64,000 nucleotides of DNA, from the NCBI RefSeq assembly GCF_013377855.1, contig NZ_JABXYJ010000005.1:177810-241809 (forward strand), read 5' to 3'. The position numbers and the translations under genes are program-made. Position 1 is the first letter of the stretch; each line of letters starts with the position of its first letter. The notes under the pieces are model-generated. The model was not told the origin of the DNA. It worked only from the letters and a program-made list of their open reading frames with translations, and ran no database searches. Shown piece by piece: positions 53,791 to 64,000 of the stretch. Source of the stretch: Cognatundibacterium oligocarboniphilum. Its GTDB lineage: Bacteria > Pseudomonadota > Gammaproteobacteria > Burkholderiales > Burkholderiaceae_D.

Positions 53791-54939
53791 ATGCGTTTAT
53801 CCACCAAATTATCCGCAGTTCTGGTTGCATCGGTTTTAGCTGGTTGTTCATCCTGGAATCCATTTTCATCGAAAAGTGAGGTGAAAAATGCGCCTGCAGC
53901 ACTTACTGATTTCAAGTCGTCTCTCAGTGTAAAACAGACATGGGCGGTTCAAGTCGGCAGCGCAGCGAATTACGTGTTTTCTCCGGCGGTTTCCGGGACA
54001 AAAATCTATGTCGCTGCAGCTGATGGTACTTTAATGAAGATAGATGCTTTAAGTGGACGTACGGAGTGGCGGATCAATGCTGGCATGCGTCTGACTGGCG
54101 GTGTTGGTGTGGGTTCGGAGCAGATATTTGTGGCCGGTGAGAAAGGGCATTTATTATCCTTTTCCGGAGATGGTCAGTTGCGTTGGAAAATTCAGGATAC
54201 AACAGAAATTTTGTCCGCCCCTGTAGTCGCTGATGATCAGGTAATTGTCCGCAGTATTGACAATAAAATCAGTGCATATGCTGTAGCGTCAGGTGTGCGT
54301 AAGTGGTCTGCCGAGCGCCCGCTGCCACCGCTGACATTACGTGCTGTACCAGGAATGGTGGTGGCTGGCGATCAGGTTATTGTTGCATTACCAGGCGGAC
54401 GGATGTCGGCTTTGTCGATGACGAACGGCAGTCTGAGATGGGAAGCCGCAGTCGGTGAACCTAAAGGTTCAACTGAACTCGAACGGGTTGCTGATGTGTC
54501 TGGTTTGCCAGTCGTAGTCGGTAATGATGTTTGCGCGAGTTCCTATCAGGGACGAGTTGGCTGTTTTGATCTTCAGACCGGTGCCGCTAGGTGGGCCAAA
54601 AAATTATCCAGCGAAGTCGGTGTCGGTGGCGATGAGCGCTTTATTTTCGCCGCCGACGTGAGCGGTGGAATCAATGCCTATTCCAGAAATGGTGGCGGCA
54701 GTGCCTGGAAAAACGATAAATTATCTTATCGTAAACTTTCTGCTCCCGTTTCTTTTGGCAGGGCTGTGGCAGTCGGTGATCTGGCTGGCTATGTCCACTT
54801 TTTATCGAGAGAAGACGGTTCTTTCATAGGGCGAATCGCTACTGACGGTAGTCAGATACTGGCAGCCCCCGTTGTTGCCGGTTCCAATTTAATTGTTCAA
54901 ACAAAATCAGGGTTAGTGGTTGCATTGGCAACCGAGTAA
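53791..54939 (+). CDS. bamB: Outer membrane assembly lipoprotein BamB
   Basis: 382 residues. Signal peptide with lipobox VLAGC, lipidated C19, then an eight-bladed PQQ-type beta-propeller with repeats such as VYVAAADGTLMKIDALSGRTEWRI and LLSFSGDGQLRWKI (read in parts). Part of the BAM complex that inserts beta-barrel proteins. CAGGAG lies 11 bases before the ATG; six bases separate it from der. Confidence 0.94.
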   Translation: MRLSTKLSAVLVASVLAGCSSWNPFSSKSEVKNAPAALTDFKSSLSVKQTWAVQVGSAANYVFSPAVSGTKIYVAAADGTLMKIDALSGRTEWRINAGMRLTGGVGVGSEQIFVAGEKGHLLSFSGDGQLRWKIQDTTEILSAPVVADDQVIVRSIDNKISAYAVASGVRKWSAERPLPPLTLRAVPGMVVAGDQVIVALPGGRMSALSMTNGSLRWEAAVGEPKGSTELERVADVSGLPVVVGNDVCASSYQGRVGCFDLQTGAARWAKKLSSEVGVGGDERFIFAADVSGGINAYSRNGGGSAWKNDKLSYRKLSAPVSFGRAVAVGDLAGYVHFLSREDGSFIGRIATDGSQILAAPVVAGSNLIVQTKSGLVVALATE

Positions 54940-54945
54940 TATTCA

Positions 54946-56286
54946 ATGAAGCCGGTTATTGCACTTATCGGCCGACCTAATGTCGGCAAATCCACGCTGT
55001 TCAATCGGCTTACACGTTCACGCGATGCCCTTGTAGCAGACTTACCGGGGTTGACCCGGGATCGTCATTATGGTGAAGGGCGCATTGGCGAAAGACCTTT
55101 TTTGGTGATAGATACAGGGGGGTTTGAGCCTGTAGCCAAGGAAGGTATTCTGCATGAAATGGCAAAGCAGACTAAGCAGGCGGTCGCAGAGGCTGATGTC
55201 GTTGTTTTCATGGTTGACGGGCGTCAGGGCCTGACGCCGCATGATAAAACGATTACGGATTTTTTACGAAAATCCGGTCGTTCTGTTATGTTGGTGGTCA
55301 ATAAGGCTGAAGGGATGAAATACACTTCGGTAACAGCTGATTTTTATGAGTTGGGACTTGGTGACCCCTACGTGATTTCTGCGGCTCATGGTGATGGTGT
55401 TGCTGATCTTGTACAAGAGTCTCTTGATATTGCTTTTGCTCAGAGACCGCCTGAAATTGATGAACCTGAAAATGTCGTCAAAGGAATAAAAATTGCCATT
55501 GTTGGCCGTCCTAATGTGGGTAAGTCAACACTGGTCAACACTTTGCTGGGAGAGGACCGGGTCATCGCATTTGACATGCCAGGGACGACCCGCGACTCTA
55601 TTGAAATTCCTTTCGAGCGGGATGGTAAGCATTATTCTCTTATTGATACTGCAGGTATTCGCCGCAGAGGTAAGGTGTTTGAGGCGATTGAAAAGTTCTC
55701 AGTTGTCAAAACACTGCAGTCTATTTCCGAGGCAAATGTCGTCTTGCTTTTGCTAGATGCACAACAGGATATTTCGGAACAGGATGCCCACATTGCTGGT
55801 TTTATATTGGAATCCGGGCGGGCCTTGGTTGTTGGCGTCAATAAATGGGATGGATTGCAGAGTGACCGACGGGATGAAATTAAAATAGATATTGAGCGGA
55901 AATTAAATTTCCTCACTTTTGCAAAATTTCATTTCATTTCTGCATTAAAATCGACTGGAATTGGTCCTTTATTGAAGTCGATCGATGCCGCTTATGCTGC
56001 TGCCATGGTTAATTTGTCAACGCCAAAATTGACCAGGGCTTTAATTGAGGCTGTTGAGCATCAGCAACCGAAGCGAAAAGGCTCTATCCGACCTAAATTA
56101 AGATATGCTCATCAAGGCGGACAAAATCCGCCAATTATTGTGATTCATGGAAATGCGCTGGATGCTGTGGGTGATGTGTATAAGCGTTATCTTGAAAAAC
56201 ATTTCAGAGAAACCTTTTCATTGGTGGGAACTCCGCTGAGAATTGAAATGCGATCCGGTAAAAATCCTTTTGATAAATCAAAATAA
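54946..56286 (+). CDS. der: Ribosome-assembly GTPase Der (EngA)
   Basis: 446 residues with two tandem G domains: GRPNVGKST near residue 8 and again near residue 184, [12 protein letters not shown] and [13 protein letters not shown] as switch I/G3 parts, NKAEG and NKWDG as G4 motifs, and a C-terminal KH-like domain. Acts in 50S subunit maturation. The order bamB-der-hfq is conserved. Confidence 0.96.
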   Translation: MKPVIALIGRPNVGKSTLFNRLTRSRDALVADLPGLTRDRHYGEGRIGERPFLVIDTGGFEPVAKEGILHEMAKQTKQAVAEADVVVFMVDGRQGLTPHDKTITDFLRKSGRSVMLVVNKAEGMKYTSVTADFYELGLGDPYVISAAHGDGVADLVQESLDIAFAQRPPEIDEPENVVKGIKIAIVGRPNVGKSTLVNTLLGEDRVIAFDMPGTTRDSIEIPFERDGKHYSLIDTAGIRRRGKVFEAIEKFSVVKTLQSISEANVVLLLLDAQQDISEQDAHIAGFILESGRALVVGVNKWDGLQSDRRDEIKIDIERKLNFLTFAKFHFISALKSTGIGPLLKSIDAAYAAAMVNLSTPKLTRALIEAVEHQQPKRKGSIRPKLRYAHQGGQNPPIIVIHGNALDAVGDVYKRYLEKHFRETFSLVGTPLRIEMRSGKNPFDKSK

Positions 56287-56419
56287 GTATTCAGAATAGA
56301 GTTTTGAAAGTTTTTTTCAAATTTTATTTTAGAGCAAGTCAGTTTTTTAAAGAGCAGGGTTGCTTGAAAATAATCAAACAATCCCCAACTCCTGATCACA
56401 ACAACACCATGGAGCTGTT

Positions 56420-56659
56420 ATGAGTAATAAAGGGCAATTACTACAAGACCCGTTTTTAAACGCTTTGCGCAAAGAACATATCCCAGTATCTATTTATCTG
56501 GTTAATGGAATAAAGTTGCAAGGTCATATTGAATCTTTTGATCAGTATGTCGTGTTGCTGAGAAATACAGTTACTCAAATGGTCTATAAGCACGCTATTT
56601 CTACGGTCGTTCCTGCACGTGCTGTCAGTATTAATTCCGATACCGAAGCAGCAGAGTAA
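56420..56659 (+). CDS. hfq: RNA chaperone Hfq
   Basis: 79 residues, short form. Sm1 motif with [37 protein letters not shown] (read in parts) and Sm2 [12 protein letters not shown]. Hexamer mediating small-RNA pairing with mRNAs, probably including rpoS. The acidic C-terminal tail is brief ([10 protein letters not shown]). GGAG lies five bases before the ATG. First of hfq-hflX-hflK-hflC. Confidence 0.97.
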   Translation: MSNKGQLLQDPFLNALRKEHIPVSIYLVNGIKLQGHIESFDQYVVLLRNTVTQMVYKHAISTVVPARAVSINSDTEAAE

Positions 56660-56685
56660 ATTTTGATTCTTTCTCAATTGGAAAA

Positions 56686-57828
56686 ATGTCTTTAAGTATG
56701 CGCGCCGCATTAGTCGGTGTTGACTTTGGTAAAGACGATTTTGCCGTTAGCCTGGAAGAGCTTTCACTTCTTGCGCAGTCTGCAGGGGCTCAGCCAGTCA
56801 CAACCATCAGTTGCAAAAGATCCAGTCCTGATGCCGCCTTGTTTATAGGCGCTGGTAAAGCGGATGAAGTATTGACCGCAGTTTCCGACGGGCATCTTGA
56901 TCTTGTTATTTTTAATCATGCATTATCTCCCGCACAGCAGCGTAACCTGGAGCGCCACCTGAAAGTTCGGGTGATTGACCGTACCAGCCTGATTCTTGAC
57001 ATTTTTGCGCAAAGAGCAAAAAGCCATGAGGGTAAAGTTCAGGTTGAGTTGGCTCAGTTGCAACATCTGGCAACCAGACTGATCAGGGGCTGGACTCACC
57101 TTGAGCGTCAAAAAGGGGGCATTGGCCTGCGTGGGCCAGGCGAAACTCAGCTTGAAACTGACCGGCGATTGCTTGGAGAGCGCGTCAAGATGTTGAAAGG
57201 GAAGCTGGAGAAGTTGCAGCGGCAAAGGGAAACTCAGCGTCGTTCCCGTGACAGAAGTAAAACTTTTTCAGTATCTTTGGTTGGATATACGAATGCCGGT
57301 AAATCCACACTGTTCAATGCACTGACTAAAGCTGGTGCGTATGCTGCTAATCAGTTATTTGCGACACTTGATACAACTTCCAGACGCCTGTATTTAGGTG
57401 ATGCCGGGAGCGTGGTGATTTCAGATACGGTCGGATTCATTCAGGATTTGCCGCACCAGTTGGTGGCAGCATTCCGGGCGACTCTGGAGGAGACAATCCA
57501 TGCGGATTTGTTGCTGCATGTGGTCGATGCCAGCAGTCCAGTGCGTATGGAGCAGATTCAGCAGGTCAACAGCGTGTTAAAGGAAATTGGTGCAGATCAT
57601 ATTCCACAGATTATTGTATTGAATAAAATTGATTTGGCCGGTATGGAGCCGGCAAGTGGCAAAAATGAATATGGTAAAATTGACCGGATTTTTCTGAGCG
57701 CCAAAACTGGGGCCGGACTGAGCATTTTGCGCGATGTCGTCGCTGAATACGCCATATCTAAAGCAGTCAGTATATCAAACGAAAAATCGGACATCAGTGT
57801 TGATGATTTGCGTTTTCATGCGCATTAA
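56686..57828 (+). CDS. hflX: Ribosome-splitting GTPase HflX
   Basis: 380 residues. N-terminal HflX domain (ALFIGAGKADEV, FNHALSPAQQRNLE), a glycine-rich GIGLRGPGETQLETDRRLL hinge, and a G domain with GYTNAGKSTLFNAL, DTVGFIQDLPHQLVAAFRATLEE (read in parts) and NKID. Rescues stalled or stressed ribosomes. Its TAA stop overlaps the hflK ATG. Confidence 0.95.
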   Translation: MSLSMRAALVGVDFGKDDFAVSLEELSLLAQSAGAQPVTTISCKRSSPDAALFIGAGKADEVLTAVSDGHLDLVIFNHALSPAQQRNLERHLKVRVIDRTSLILDIFAQRAKSHEGKVQVELAQLQHLATRLIRGWTHLERQKGGIGLRGPGETQLETDRRLLGERVKMLKGKLEKLQRQRETQRRSRDRSKTFSVSLVGYTNAGKSTLFNALTKAGAYAANQLFATLDTTSRRLYLGDAGSVVISDTVGFIQDLPHQLVAAFRATLEETIHADLLLHVVDASSPVRMEQIQQVNSVLKEIGADHIPQIIVLNKIDLAGMEPASGKNEYGKIDRIFLSAKTGAGLSILRDVVAEYAISKAVSISNEKSDISVDDLRFHAH

Positions 57829-59126
57829 TGCAGCGTACTATTGATCGGATATCAAAAGAAATGATAGGTTCACTTCTCAAGAGGGCAGGCGCTATTTTGT
57901 CTTTAAATGATCCTCAGTGGGGTCGGGGGTCTAAAGGTGATAATGACGGAAAAAAAACACCTGACACACCACCTGATCTGGAACAGGTCTGGAAAGATCT
58001 GAATCAGCGTATTGCACGCTTTTTGGGGCAGCAGGGTGGTGGAGATAAAGGTAACTTTAATCCCGACTCTGCTGGCGCCAGAATGGGGATTGGGGCACTG
58101 ATCCTGATTTTTATATTTGTCTGGCTGGTCAGTGGTGTTTTTATCGTCCAGGAAGGTCAGACAGCTGTTATCACAACCTTTGGTAAATACAGTCACGTCA
58201 CAGGGGCTGGTATGAACTGGCGGTGGCCATATCCGATTCAGGGGCATGAAATTGTGAATGTTTCTCAGGTGCGCACGGTCGAAGTCGGTTATCGCTCCAG
58301 TGTTAAAAATAAACAGGCAAATGAGTCCCTGATGTTGACTGACGATGAAAATATCGTTGATATTCAGTTCGCTGTTCAGTACAAATTAAAAAATGCCTCT
58401 GAATGGTTATACAGTAATCGGGATCAGGAAGAGATGATCCGTCAGGTTGCTGAAACAGCGGTTCGTGAAATTGTTGGTAAAAGCAAGATGGACTTTGTTT
58501 TGTACGAAGGCCGCGAGAAAGTTGCGCTGGATGTGGGAAGTTTGATGCAGCAGATTCTGACGCGCTATAAGGCAGGTGTGCAGATCACGAATGTCACCAT
58601 GCAGGGTGTCCAACCACCAGAGCAGGTTCAGGCAGCTTTTGATGATGCCGTGAAGGCCGGTCAGGATAAAGAGCGTCAAAAAAATGAAGGGCAAGCTTAC
58701 GCCAATGAGATCATTCCTAAAGCCCGTGGTGAAGCATCGCGGACTTTGCAGGAGGCGGAAGGGTATCGCTCCCGCATCGTGGCGAACGCAGAAGGCAACG
58801 CGTCCAGATTCAAGCAGGTATTGAGTGAGTATCAGAAAGCTCCGGCAGTGACGCGCGACAGGATGTATCTTGAAACTATGCAGCAGATATTTGCCAGCAC
58901 CAGTAAAGTACTGATGGATACCAAGCAAACGGGCAACATGATCTATTTACCTCTGGAGAAAATGATTTCTCAGGGTGAATCTGTCGCAAATAAACCGGCA
59001 ACTGCTGCTGTTGCGCCTAATTCTGCCCAAGTTCAGGGCGAACAAATTCCCACAGTTGAAATGCGCTATGGAAAAGATAGCCGAAGCAGAGATGTGCGCG
59101 ATTCTCGCGATCGGGAGACGAGATAA
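57828..59126 (+). CDS. hflK: FtsH protease modulator HflK
   Basis: 432 residues. A Gly/Asp-rich cytoplasmic start with PQWGRGSKGDNDGKK, one membrane segment (about 88-108, GALILIFIFVWLVSGVFIV), then an SPFH/band-7 domain with VQEGQTAVITTFGKYSHV and a helical coiled region. Forms a cage with HflC around FtsH. TAATG overlaps at both ends show strict coupling with hflX and hflC. The end is a charged repeat RSRDVRDSRDRETR. Confidence 0.95.
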   Translation: MQRTIDRISKEMIGSLLKRAGAILSLNDPQWGRGSKGDNDGKKTPDTPPDLEQVWKDLNQRIARFLGQQGGGDKGNFNPDSAGARMGIGALILIFIFVWLVSGVFIVQEGQTAVITTFGKYSHVTGAGMNWRWPYPIQGHEIVNVSQVRTVEVGYRSSVKNKQANESLMLTDDENIVDIQFAVQYKLKNASEWLYSNRDQEEMIRQVAETAVREIVGKSKMDFVLYEGREKVALDVGSLMQQILTRYKAGVQITNVTMQGVQPPEQVQAAFDDAVKAGQDKERQKNEGQAYANEIIPKARGEASRTLQEAEGYRSRIVANAEGNASRFKQVLSEYQKAPAVTRDRMYLETMQQIFASTSKVLMDTKQTGNMIYLPLEKMISQGESVANKPATAAVAPNSAQVQGEQIPTVEMRYGKDSRSRDVRDSRDRETR

Positions 59127-60025
59127 TGAATAAAATACTCTCCCTTTTTCTGGCAATTGCGGCTGGCTTGTTGGTCGTTTATTCGACAATTTTTGTAGTT
59201 GATCAGAAGTCCCATGCCATTGTCTTTGCATTTGGCGAGGTGAAGTCTGTTATTAGTGAACCAGGCTTGCACTTTAAATTGCCGCCACCGTTTCAGAATG
59301 TCTTGTTTTTGGATAAGCGTATTCTGACCATTGATTCTGCCGATGCTGACAGGTTTATCACGGCCGAAAAGAAAAATATCCTGGTTGATTCTTATGTGAA
59401 ATGGCAAATTTCCGAGCCGAAGTTGTATTACGTCAGTTTTAGCGGGGATGAGCGTCGTGCCAAAGACCGTCTGTCTCAAATCGTTAAAGCCGCGTTGAAT
59501 GATGAAATTACGAAGCGCACCGTTCGGGAGGTAATTTCCGGCGAGCGTGGCAAGGTCATGGAAGCCATCAAGAGTAAAGTCGCAGAGGAAGCAAAGCAGA
59601 TTGGTGTTGAGATCGTCGACGTGAGATTAAAGCGCGTTGATTATGTCGAGCAGATAAATAACTCTGTTTATGATCGCATGAAGGCAGAGCGTTTGCGGGT
59701 AGCCAATGAATTGCGTTCCACGGGAGCGGCCGAGTCTGAAAAAATCAGGGCTGATGCGGACCGGCAAAGAATCGTTATTCTGGCAGAGGCTTATCGCGAA
59801 GCAGAGCAAATACGCGGCGCGGGTGATGCAGAGGCATCTCAGATTTATGCGCAGGCGTTTGGACAGAATCCGGAGTTTTATAAATTCTATCGTAGCCTGG
59901 AGGCTTACCGAGCCAGCTTTAAAAACAAAAGCGATATTGTTGTCGTTGATCCGAATTCAGAATTTTTTAAGTATTTCAAAGCACCCGGTACATCAGGTAA
60001 TAATTCCTCATCACGGAATAAGTAA
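59126..60025 (+). CDS. hflC: FtsH protease modulator HflC
   Basis: 299 residues. N-terminal membrane segment (LSLFLAIAAGLLVVYSTIFVV, read in parts), SPFH domain beginning DQKSHAIVFAFGEVKSV, and a long helix with LRSTGAAESEKIRADADRQRIVILAEAYREAEQIRG (read in parts). Partner of HflK. Last gene of the hfq-hflX-hflK-hflC run; a long hairpin follows at 60046-60085. Confidence 0.95.
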   Translation: MNKILSLFLAIAAGLLVVYSTIFVVDQKSHAIVFAFGEVKSVISEPGLHFKLPPPFQNVLFLDKRILTIDSADADRFITAEKKNILVDSYVKWQISEPKLYYVSFSGDERRAKDRLSQIVKAALNDEITKRTVREVISGERGKVMEAIKSKVAEEAKQIGVEIVDVRLKRVDYVEQINNSVYDRMKAERLRVANELRSTGAAESEKIRADADRQRIVILAEAYREAEQIRGAGDAEASQIYAQAFGQNPEFYKFYRSLEAYRASFKNKSDIVVVDPNSEFFKYFKAPGTSGNNSSSRNK

Positions 60026-60045
60026 TTTACTTTCTGGTTGTTCTT

Positions 60046-60085
60046 CAACAGCGATCTGAATCAATGATGGTTCAGGTCGCTGTTG
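60046..60085 (+). terminator. Long hairpin after hflC
   Basis: CAACAGCGA (60046-60054) and TCGCTGTTG (60077-60085) pair perfectly, with a further TCTGAA/TTCAGG inside. There is no T run directly after the stem, although a T-rich tract follows at about 60101. Probably a terminator or a transcript-stabilising structure. Confidence 0.55.
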
Positions 60086-60141
60086 ACCGGATATAAGCCG
60101 TTTTTGTGGTTTTTTTTAATTTATATTTTGATTGCGCACCA

Positions 60142-62612
<2,471 letters not shown>

Positions 62613-62631
62613 AGAAGGAATTTAGTTGAAT

Positions 62632-63174
62632 ATGAATACACCAGTATCGACAGATAAAGATTTGTGGGTTTCCTGGGAGGCTTATCACCGATCAATTGAG
62701 CAGTTGGCACTGAAGGTGCATGAGTCCGGCTGGAAATTTGATCAGGTGCTGTGTCTTGCTCGTGGTGGCTTGCGTCCGGGCGATATTTTTTCCCGGATTT
62801 TTGACGTCCCATTAGCTATCTTATCAACCAGTTCTTATCGGGAAGAAGCTGGCACTGTACAGGGATCCCTGGATATTGGTAAATATATCTCCATGACCAA
62901 GGGGAGTTTGCAGGGCAGAGTGCTCGTTGTGGATGATTTGGTGGACTCGGGAATAACTCTGGAGCGGGTGTTGCAACATTTGCGAGAGCATTTTCCATCG
63001 GTCAGTGAGGTGAAATCTGCGGTCATCTGGTATAAGGCCTGTTCTTCCGTGAAACCTGATTATTATCTGGACTATCTGCAAACTAATCCATGGATTCATC
63101 AGCCATTTGAAGAATATGACAGCATCAGACCGCATCAATTAAATGCCTGGTTGAAAAAAGGTGAAGTTACATAA
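62632..63174 (+). CDS. Phosphoribosyltransferase, xanthine/hypoxanthine type
   Basis: 180 residues. PRPP-binding loop VLVVDDLVDSGITL in the middle, ARGGLRPGDIFSR near residue 46, and a WYKACSSVKPDYYLDYL segment near the end, as in bacterial type I purine PRTases. The adjacent purA supports purine salvage as the role, but the base specificity is not fixed. Start ATG 62632; a TTG at 62626 has a slightly better spaced AAGGA. A strong terminator ends the operon. Confidence 0.88.
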   Translation: MNTPVSTDKDLWVSWEAYHRSIEQLALKVHESGWKFDQVLCLARGGLRPGDIFSRIFDVPLAILSTSSYREEAGTVQGSLDIGKYISMTKGSLQGRVLVVDDLVDSGITLERVLQHLREHFPSVSEVKSAVIWYKACSSVKPDYYLDYLQTNPWIHQPFEEYDSIRPHQLNAWLKKGEVT

Positions 63175-63207
63175 TAAAAAAGGAGCTTTTTGCTCCTTTT
63201 TTATTAT
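63171..63207. terminator. Strong rho-independent terminator after the phosphoribosyltransferase
   Basis: Sixteen perfect pairs: the arm at 63171-63186 (ATAATAAAAAAGGAGC), loop TTTTT, and the complementary arm at 63192-63207. The T-rich right arm and the A-rich left arm make it work in both directions, so it may also back up the leftward tRNA transcripts. Confidence 0.9.
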
Positions 63208-63271
63208 GCGTAATCATCAAAAAAAGAAATGAAGGTAGATTTAGTGATTGATTTCAGGGTGATAAAACGAA

Positions 63272-63301
63272 AAAGCCCGTTGAAATTAATCAACGGGCTT
63301 T
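63272..63301 (-). terminator. Terminator of the third-transcribed tRNA-Leu
   Basis: Hairpin with arms AAAGCCCGTTGA and its complement, six-base loop AATTAA, followed on the minus strand by a T-rich tail. Confidence 0.85.
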
Positions 63302-63310
63302 CTGTATTTT

Positions 63311-63395
63311 TGGTGCCCACGGAGGGACTCGAACCCCCACACCTCGCGGCACATGGACCTGAACCATGCGCGTCTACCAATTCCGCCACGTGGGC
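63311..63395 (-). tRNA. tRNA-Leu (CAG), third transcribed copy
   Basis: 85 nt including encoded CCA. Acceptor arm GCCCACG pairs with CGTGGGC. Anticodon loop TTCAGGT on a CATGG/CCATG stem gives CAG, reading CUG. Long class II variable arm. U8 and the TTCGAGT T-loop are intact. It differs from the first-transcribed copy by one base in the variable-arm loop. Confidence 0.97.
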
Positions 63396-63495
63396 TGCAT
63401 AAGAGATTATTATATAGGAAGTAAGTGGGCCTGTGTTGATATGATGAATTTTTTATGCAATGTTTCGGTAAATTTTTTTGCATGCGTTAACGGAA

Positions 63496-63525
63496 AAAGC
63501 CCGTTGAAATTAATCATCGGGCTTT
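63496..63525 (-). terminator. Terminator of the middle tRNA-Leu, with one mismatch
   Basis: Same hairpin as its neighbours, but CATCGGG replaces CAACGGG, breaking one pair of the stem. It may leak somewhat more. Confidence 0.75.
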
Positions 63526-63535
63526 CCTTTAAGCT

Positions 63536-63620
63536 TGGTGCCCACGGAGGGACTCGCACCCCCACACCTTGCGGCACATGGACCTGAACCATGCGCGTCT
63601 ACCAATTCCGCCCCGTGGGC
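63536..63620 (-). tRNA. tRNA-Leu (CAG), middle copy, altered at positions 8 and 55
   Basis: 85 nt, identical to the copy at 63761-63845 except for two bases. The base after the seven acceptor nucleotides is G instead of U (position 8), and the T-loop begins TGCGAGT instead of TTCGAGT (position 55). U8 and U55 (pseudouridine) are near-invariant and hold the tertiary fold. The anticodon is unchanged. It may be a decaying copy with reduced function. Confidence 0.85.
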
Positions 63621-63633
63621 TGCATAAGAGATT

Positions 63634-63639
63634 ATTATA
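63634..63639 (-). promoter_or_regulatory. -10 element of the middle tRNA-Leu unit
   Basis: TATAAT on the minus strand, 14 bases before the tRNA 5' end; the same hexamer recurs 225 bp to the left for the third-transcribed unit (63409-63414). The -35 is weak (TCAACA, 19-base spacer). Confidence 0.55.
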
Positions 63640-63720
63640 TAGGAAGTAAGTGGGCCTGTGTTGAGATGATGAATTTTTTATGCAATGTTTCGGTATATTT
63701 TTTTGCTTGCGTTAACGGAA

Positions 63721-63750
63721 AAAGCCCGTTGAAATTAATCAACGGGCTTT
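63721..63750 (-). terminator. Terminator of the first-transcribed tRNA-Leu
   Basis: Perfect hairpin, arms AAAGCCCGTTGA and its complement around AATTAA, followed on the minus strand by TTTTCC. It would limit read-through into the middle copy. Confidence 0.85.
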
Positions 63751-63760
63751 CCTTTAAGCT

Positions 63761-63845
63761 TGGTGCCCACGGAGGGACTCGAACCCCCACACCTTGCGGC
63801 ACATGGACCTGAACCATGCGCGTCTACCAATTCCGCCACGTGGGC
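63761..63845 (-). tRNA. tRNA-Leu (CAG), first transcribed copy
   Basis: 85 nt including CCA. Canonical class II leucine tRNA with the CAG anticodon, U8, GGTAG D-loop and TTCGAGT T-loop all normal. Acceptor stem GCCCACG/CGTGGGC. It is driven by a near-consensus promoter at 63860-63887. This is the probable parent copy of the array. Confidence 0.97.
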
Positions 63846-63859
63846 TACGGAAGACCGCA

Positions 63860-63887
63860 ATTATAGATTATTGTTGGAGAATGTCAA
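63860..63887 (-). promoter_or_regulatory. Consensus sigma-70 promoter of the tRNA-Leu array
   Basis: On the minus strand TTGACA (63882-63887), 16-base spacer, TATAAT (63860-63865): both hexamers are perfect. The sequence just after the -10 is GC-rich (GCGGTC), the discriminator type seen in stable-RNA promoters under stringent control. Confidence 0.9.
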
Positions 63888-63965
63888 GATTTTTACTGGG
63901 TGATACTTGAATAACGTTAGGTGATTAGTCGTTGCTCCGGTAAACTATAGCCGTGTTTCCATATT

Positions 63966-63982
63966 AAACATGGGGCATGTTT
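63966..63982. other. Small hairpin near the right edge
   Basis: AAACATG, loop GGG, CATGTTT. It may be the terminator of a gene outside the window. Nothing else is recognisable between 63888 and 64000. Confidence 0.35.
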
Positions 63983-64000
63983 TACATTTAAAAGAAATAG

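Larger units (their letters stand above)
63272..63845 (-). repeat. Tandem array of three promoter/tRNA-Leu/terminator units, 225-bp period
   Basis: The tRNA 3' ends fall at 63311, 63536 and 63761, exactly 225 bp apart. The ~100-bp spacers between copies differ by only three substitutions. Each unit ends with the same GC-rich terminator hairpin. This points to recent tandem duplication. The first-transcribed copy (63761-63845) has a unique upstream promoter. Confidence 0.9.

Noticed and set aside
63204..63817. Open frames of 60-73 codons on both strands across the tRNA array
   Set aside because: They are repeated because the DNA unit is repeated and they run through tRNA genes and terminators; no ribosome binding sites or protein-like composition.
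63966..63982. CRISPR-like or attachment-site repeat near the right edge
   Set aside because: A single short inverted repeat with no further copies and no integrase or cas gene in the window.

Overview
The window reads as a contiguous piece of a betaproteobacterial chromosome, most likely order Burkholderiales, family Oxalobacteraceae or close to it. This rests on gene order and families: ispG-hisS-TPR-bamB-der-hfq-hflX-hflK-hflC-hisZ-purA, surE-pcm-nlpD-rpoS, dnaX-ybaB-recR, a RibB with a decayed GTP cyclohydrolase half, and a general secretion operon of the betaproteobacterial kind. I do not assign a genus. No phage, integrase, insertion sequence, plasmid or CRISPR signature is visible. Nearly everything is core metabolism or cell biology. 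Layout: 1-5040 is a threonine/serine cluster. The start of an L-serine dehydratase, threonine dehydrogenase and 2-amino-3-ketobutyrate CoA ligase run leftward. A divergent XRE-cupin regulator follows, with a 36-bp near-perfect palindrome in the shared promoter region, then a decayed oxidoreductase fragment and threonine synthase. 5100-11300 holds a DMT exporter, a DUF1272 protein, a PhzF-like protein, ribB(X)-ribH-nusB and an aminotransferase. 11400-18700 holds a membrane-anchored lytic transglycosylase with a long structured leader, ubiD, the 4.5S SRP RNA, a secreted Cache protein, a potassium channel, and an acyl-CoA dehydrogenase divergent from a TetR regulator.

18716-27077 holds dnaX-ybaB-recR, a CoA transferase, a 45-residue membrane peptide, a MarC protein, a DUF1289 protein and a Tat-exported molybdenum hydroxylase large subunit without its iron-sulfur partner nearby. 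27299-38323 is a complete type II secretion operon in the order G-H-I-J-K-L-M-N-D-E-F-C, with a diverged uracil-DNA-glycosylase-like gene translationally coupled to its end. 39269-45406 holds an HD-GYP phosphodiesterase, a quinone oxidoreductase and surE-pcm-nlpD-rpoS. 45532-63174 is a dense rightward series: rlmD, ndk, rlmN-pilW-rodZ-ispG-hisS-TPR-bamB-der, hfq-hflX-hflK-hflC, hisZ-purA and a phosphoribosyltransferase. The right edge carries three leftward tRNA-Leu(CAG) genes at an exact 225-bp period, each with its own terminator. The middle copy is altered at two near-universal tRNA positions.

I found no clearly new multi-gene system. The items most worth checking are the tRNA-Leu array with its damaged middle copy, the structured leader of the lytic transglycosylase, the A8 slippery run in dnaX, the palindromic operator of the threonine-catabolism cluster, a pair of matching palindromes at two distant loci, and the UDG-like protein lacking the catalytic aspartate.
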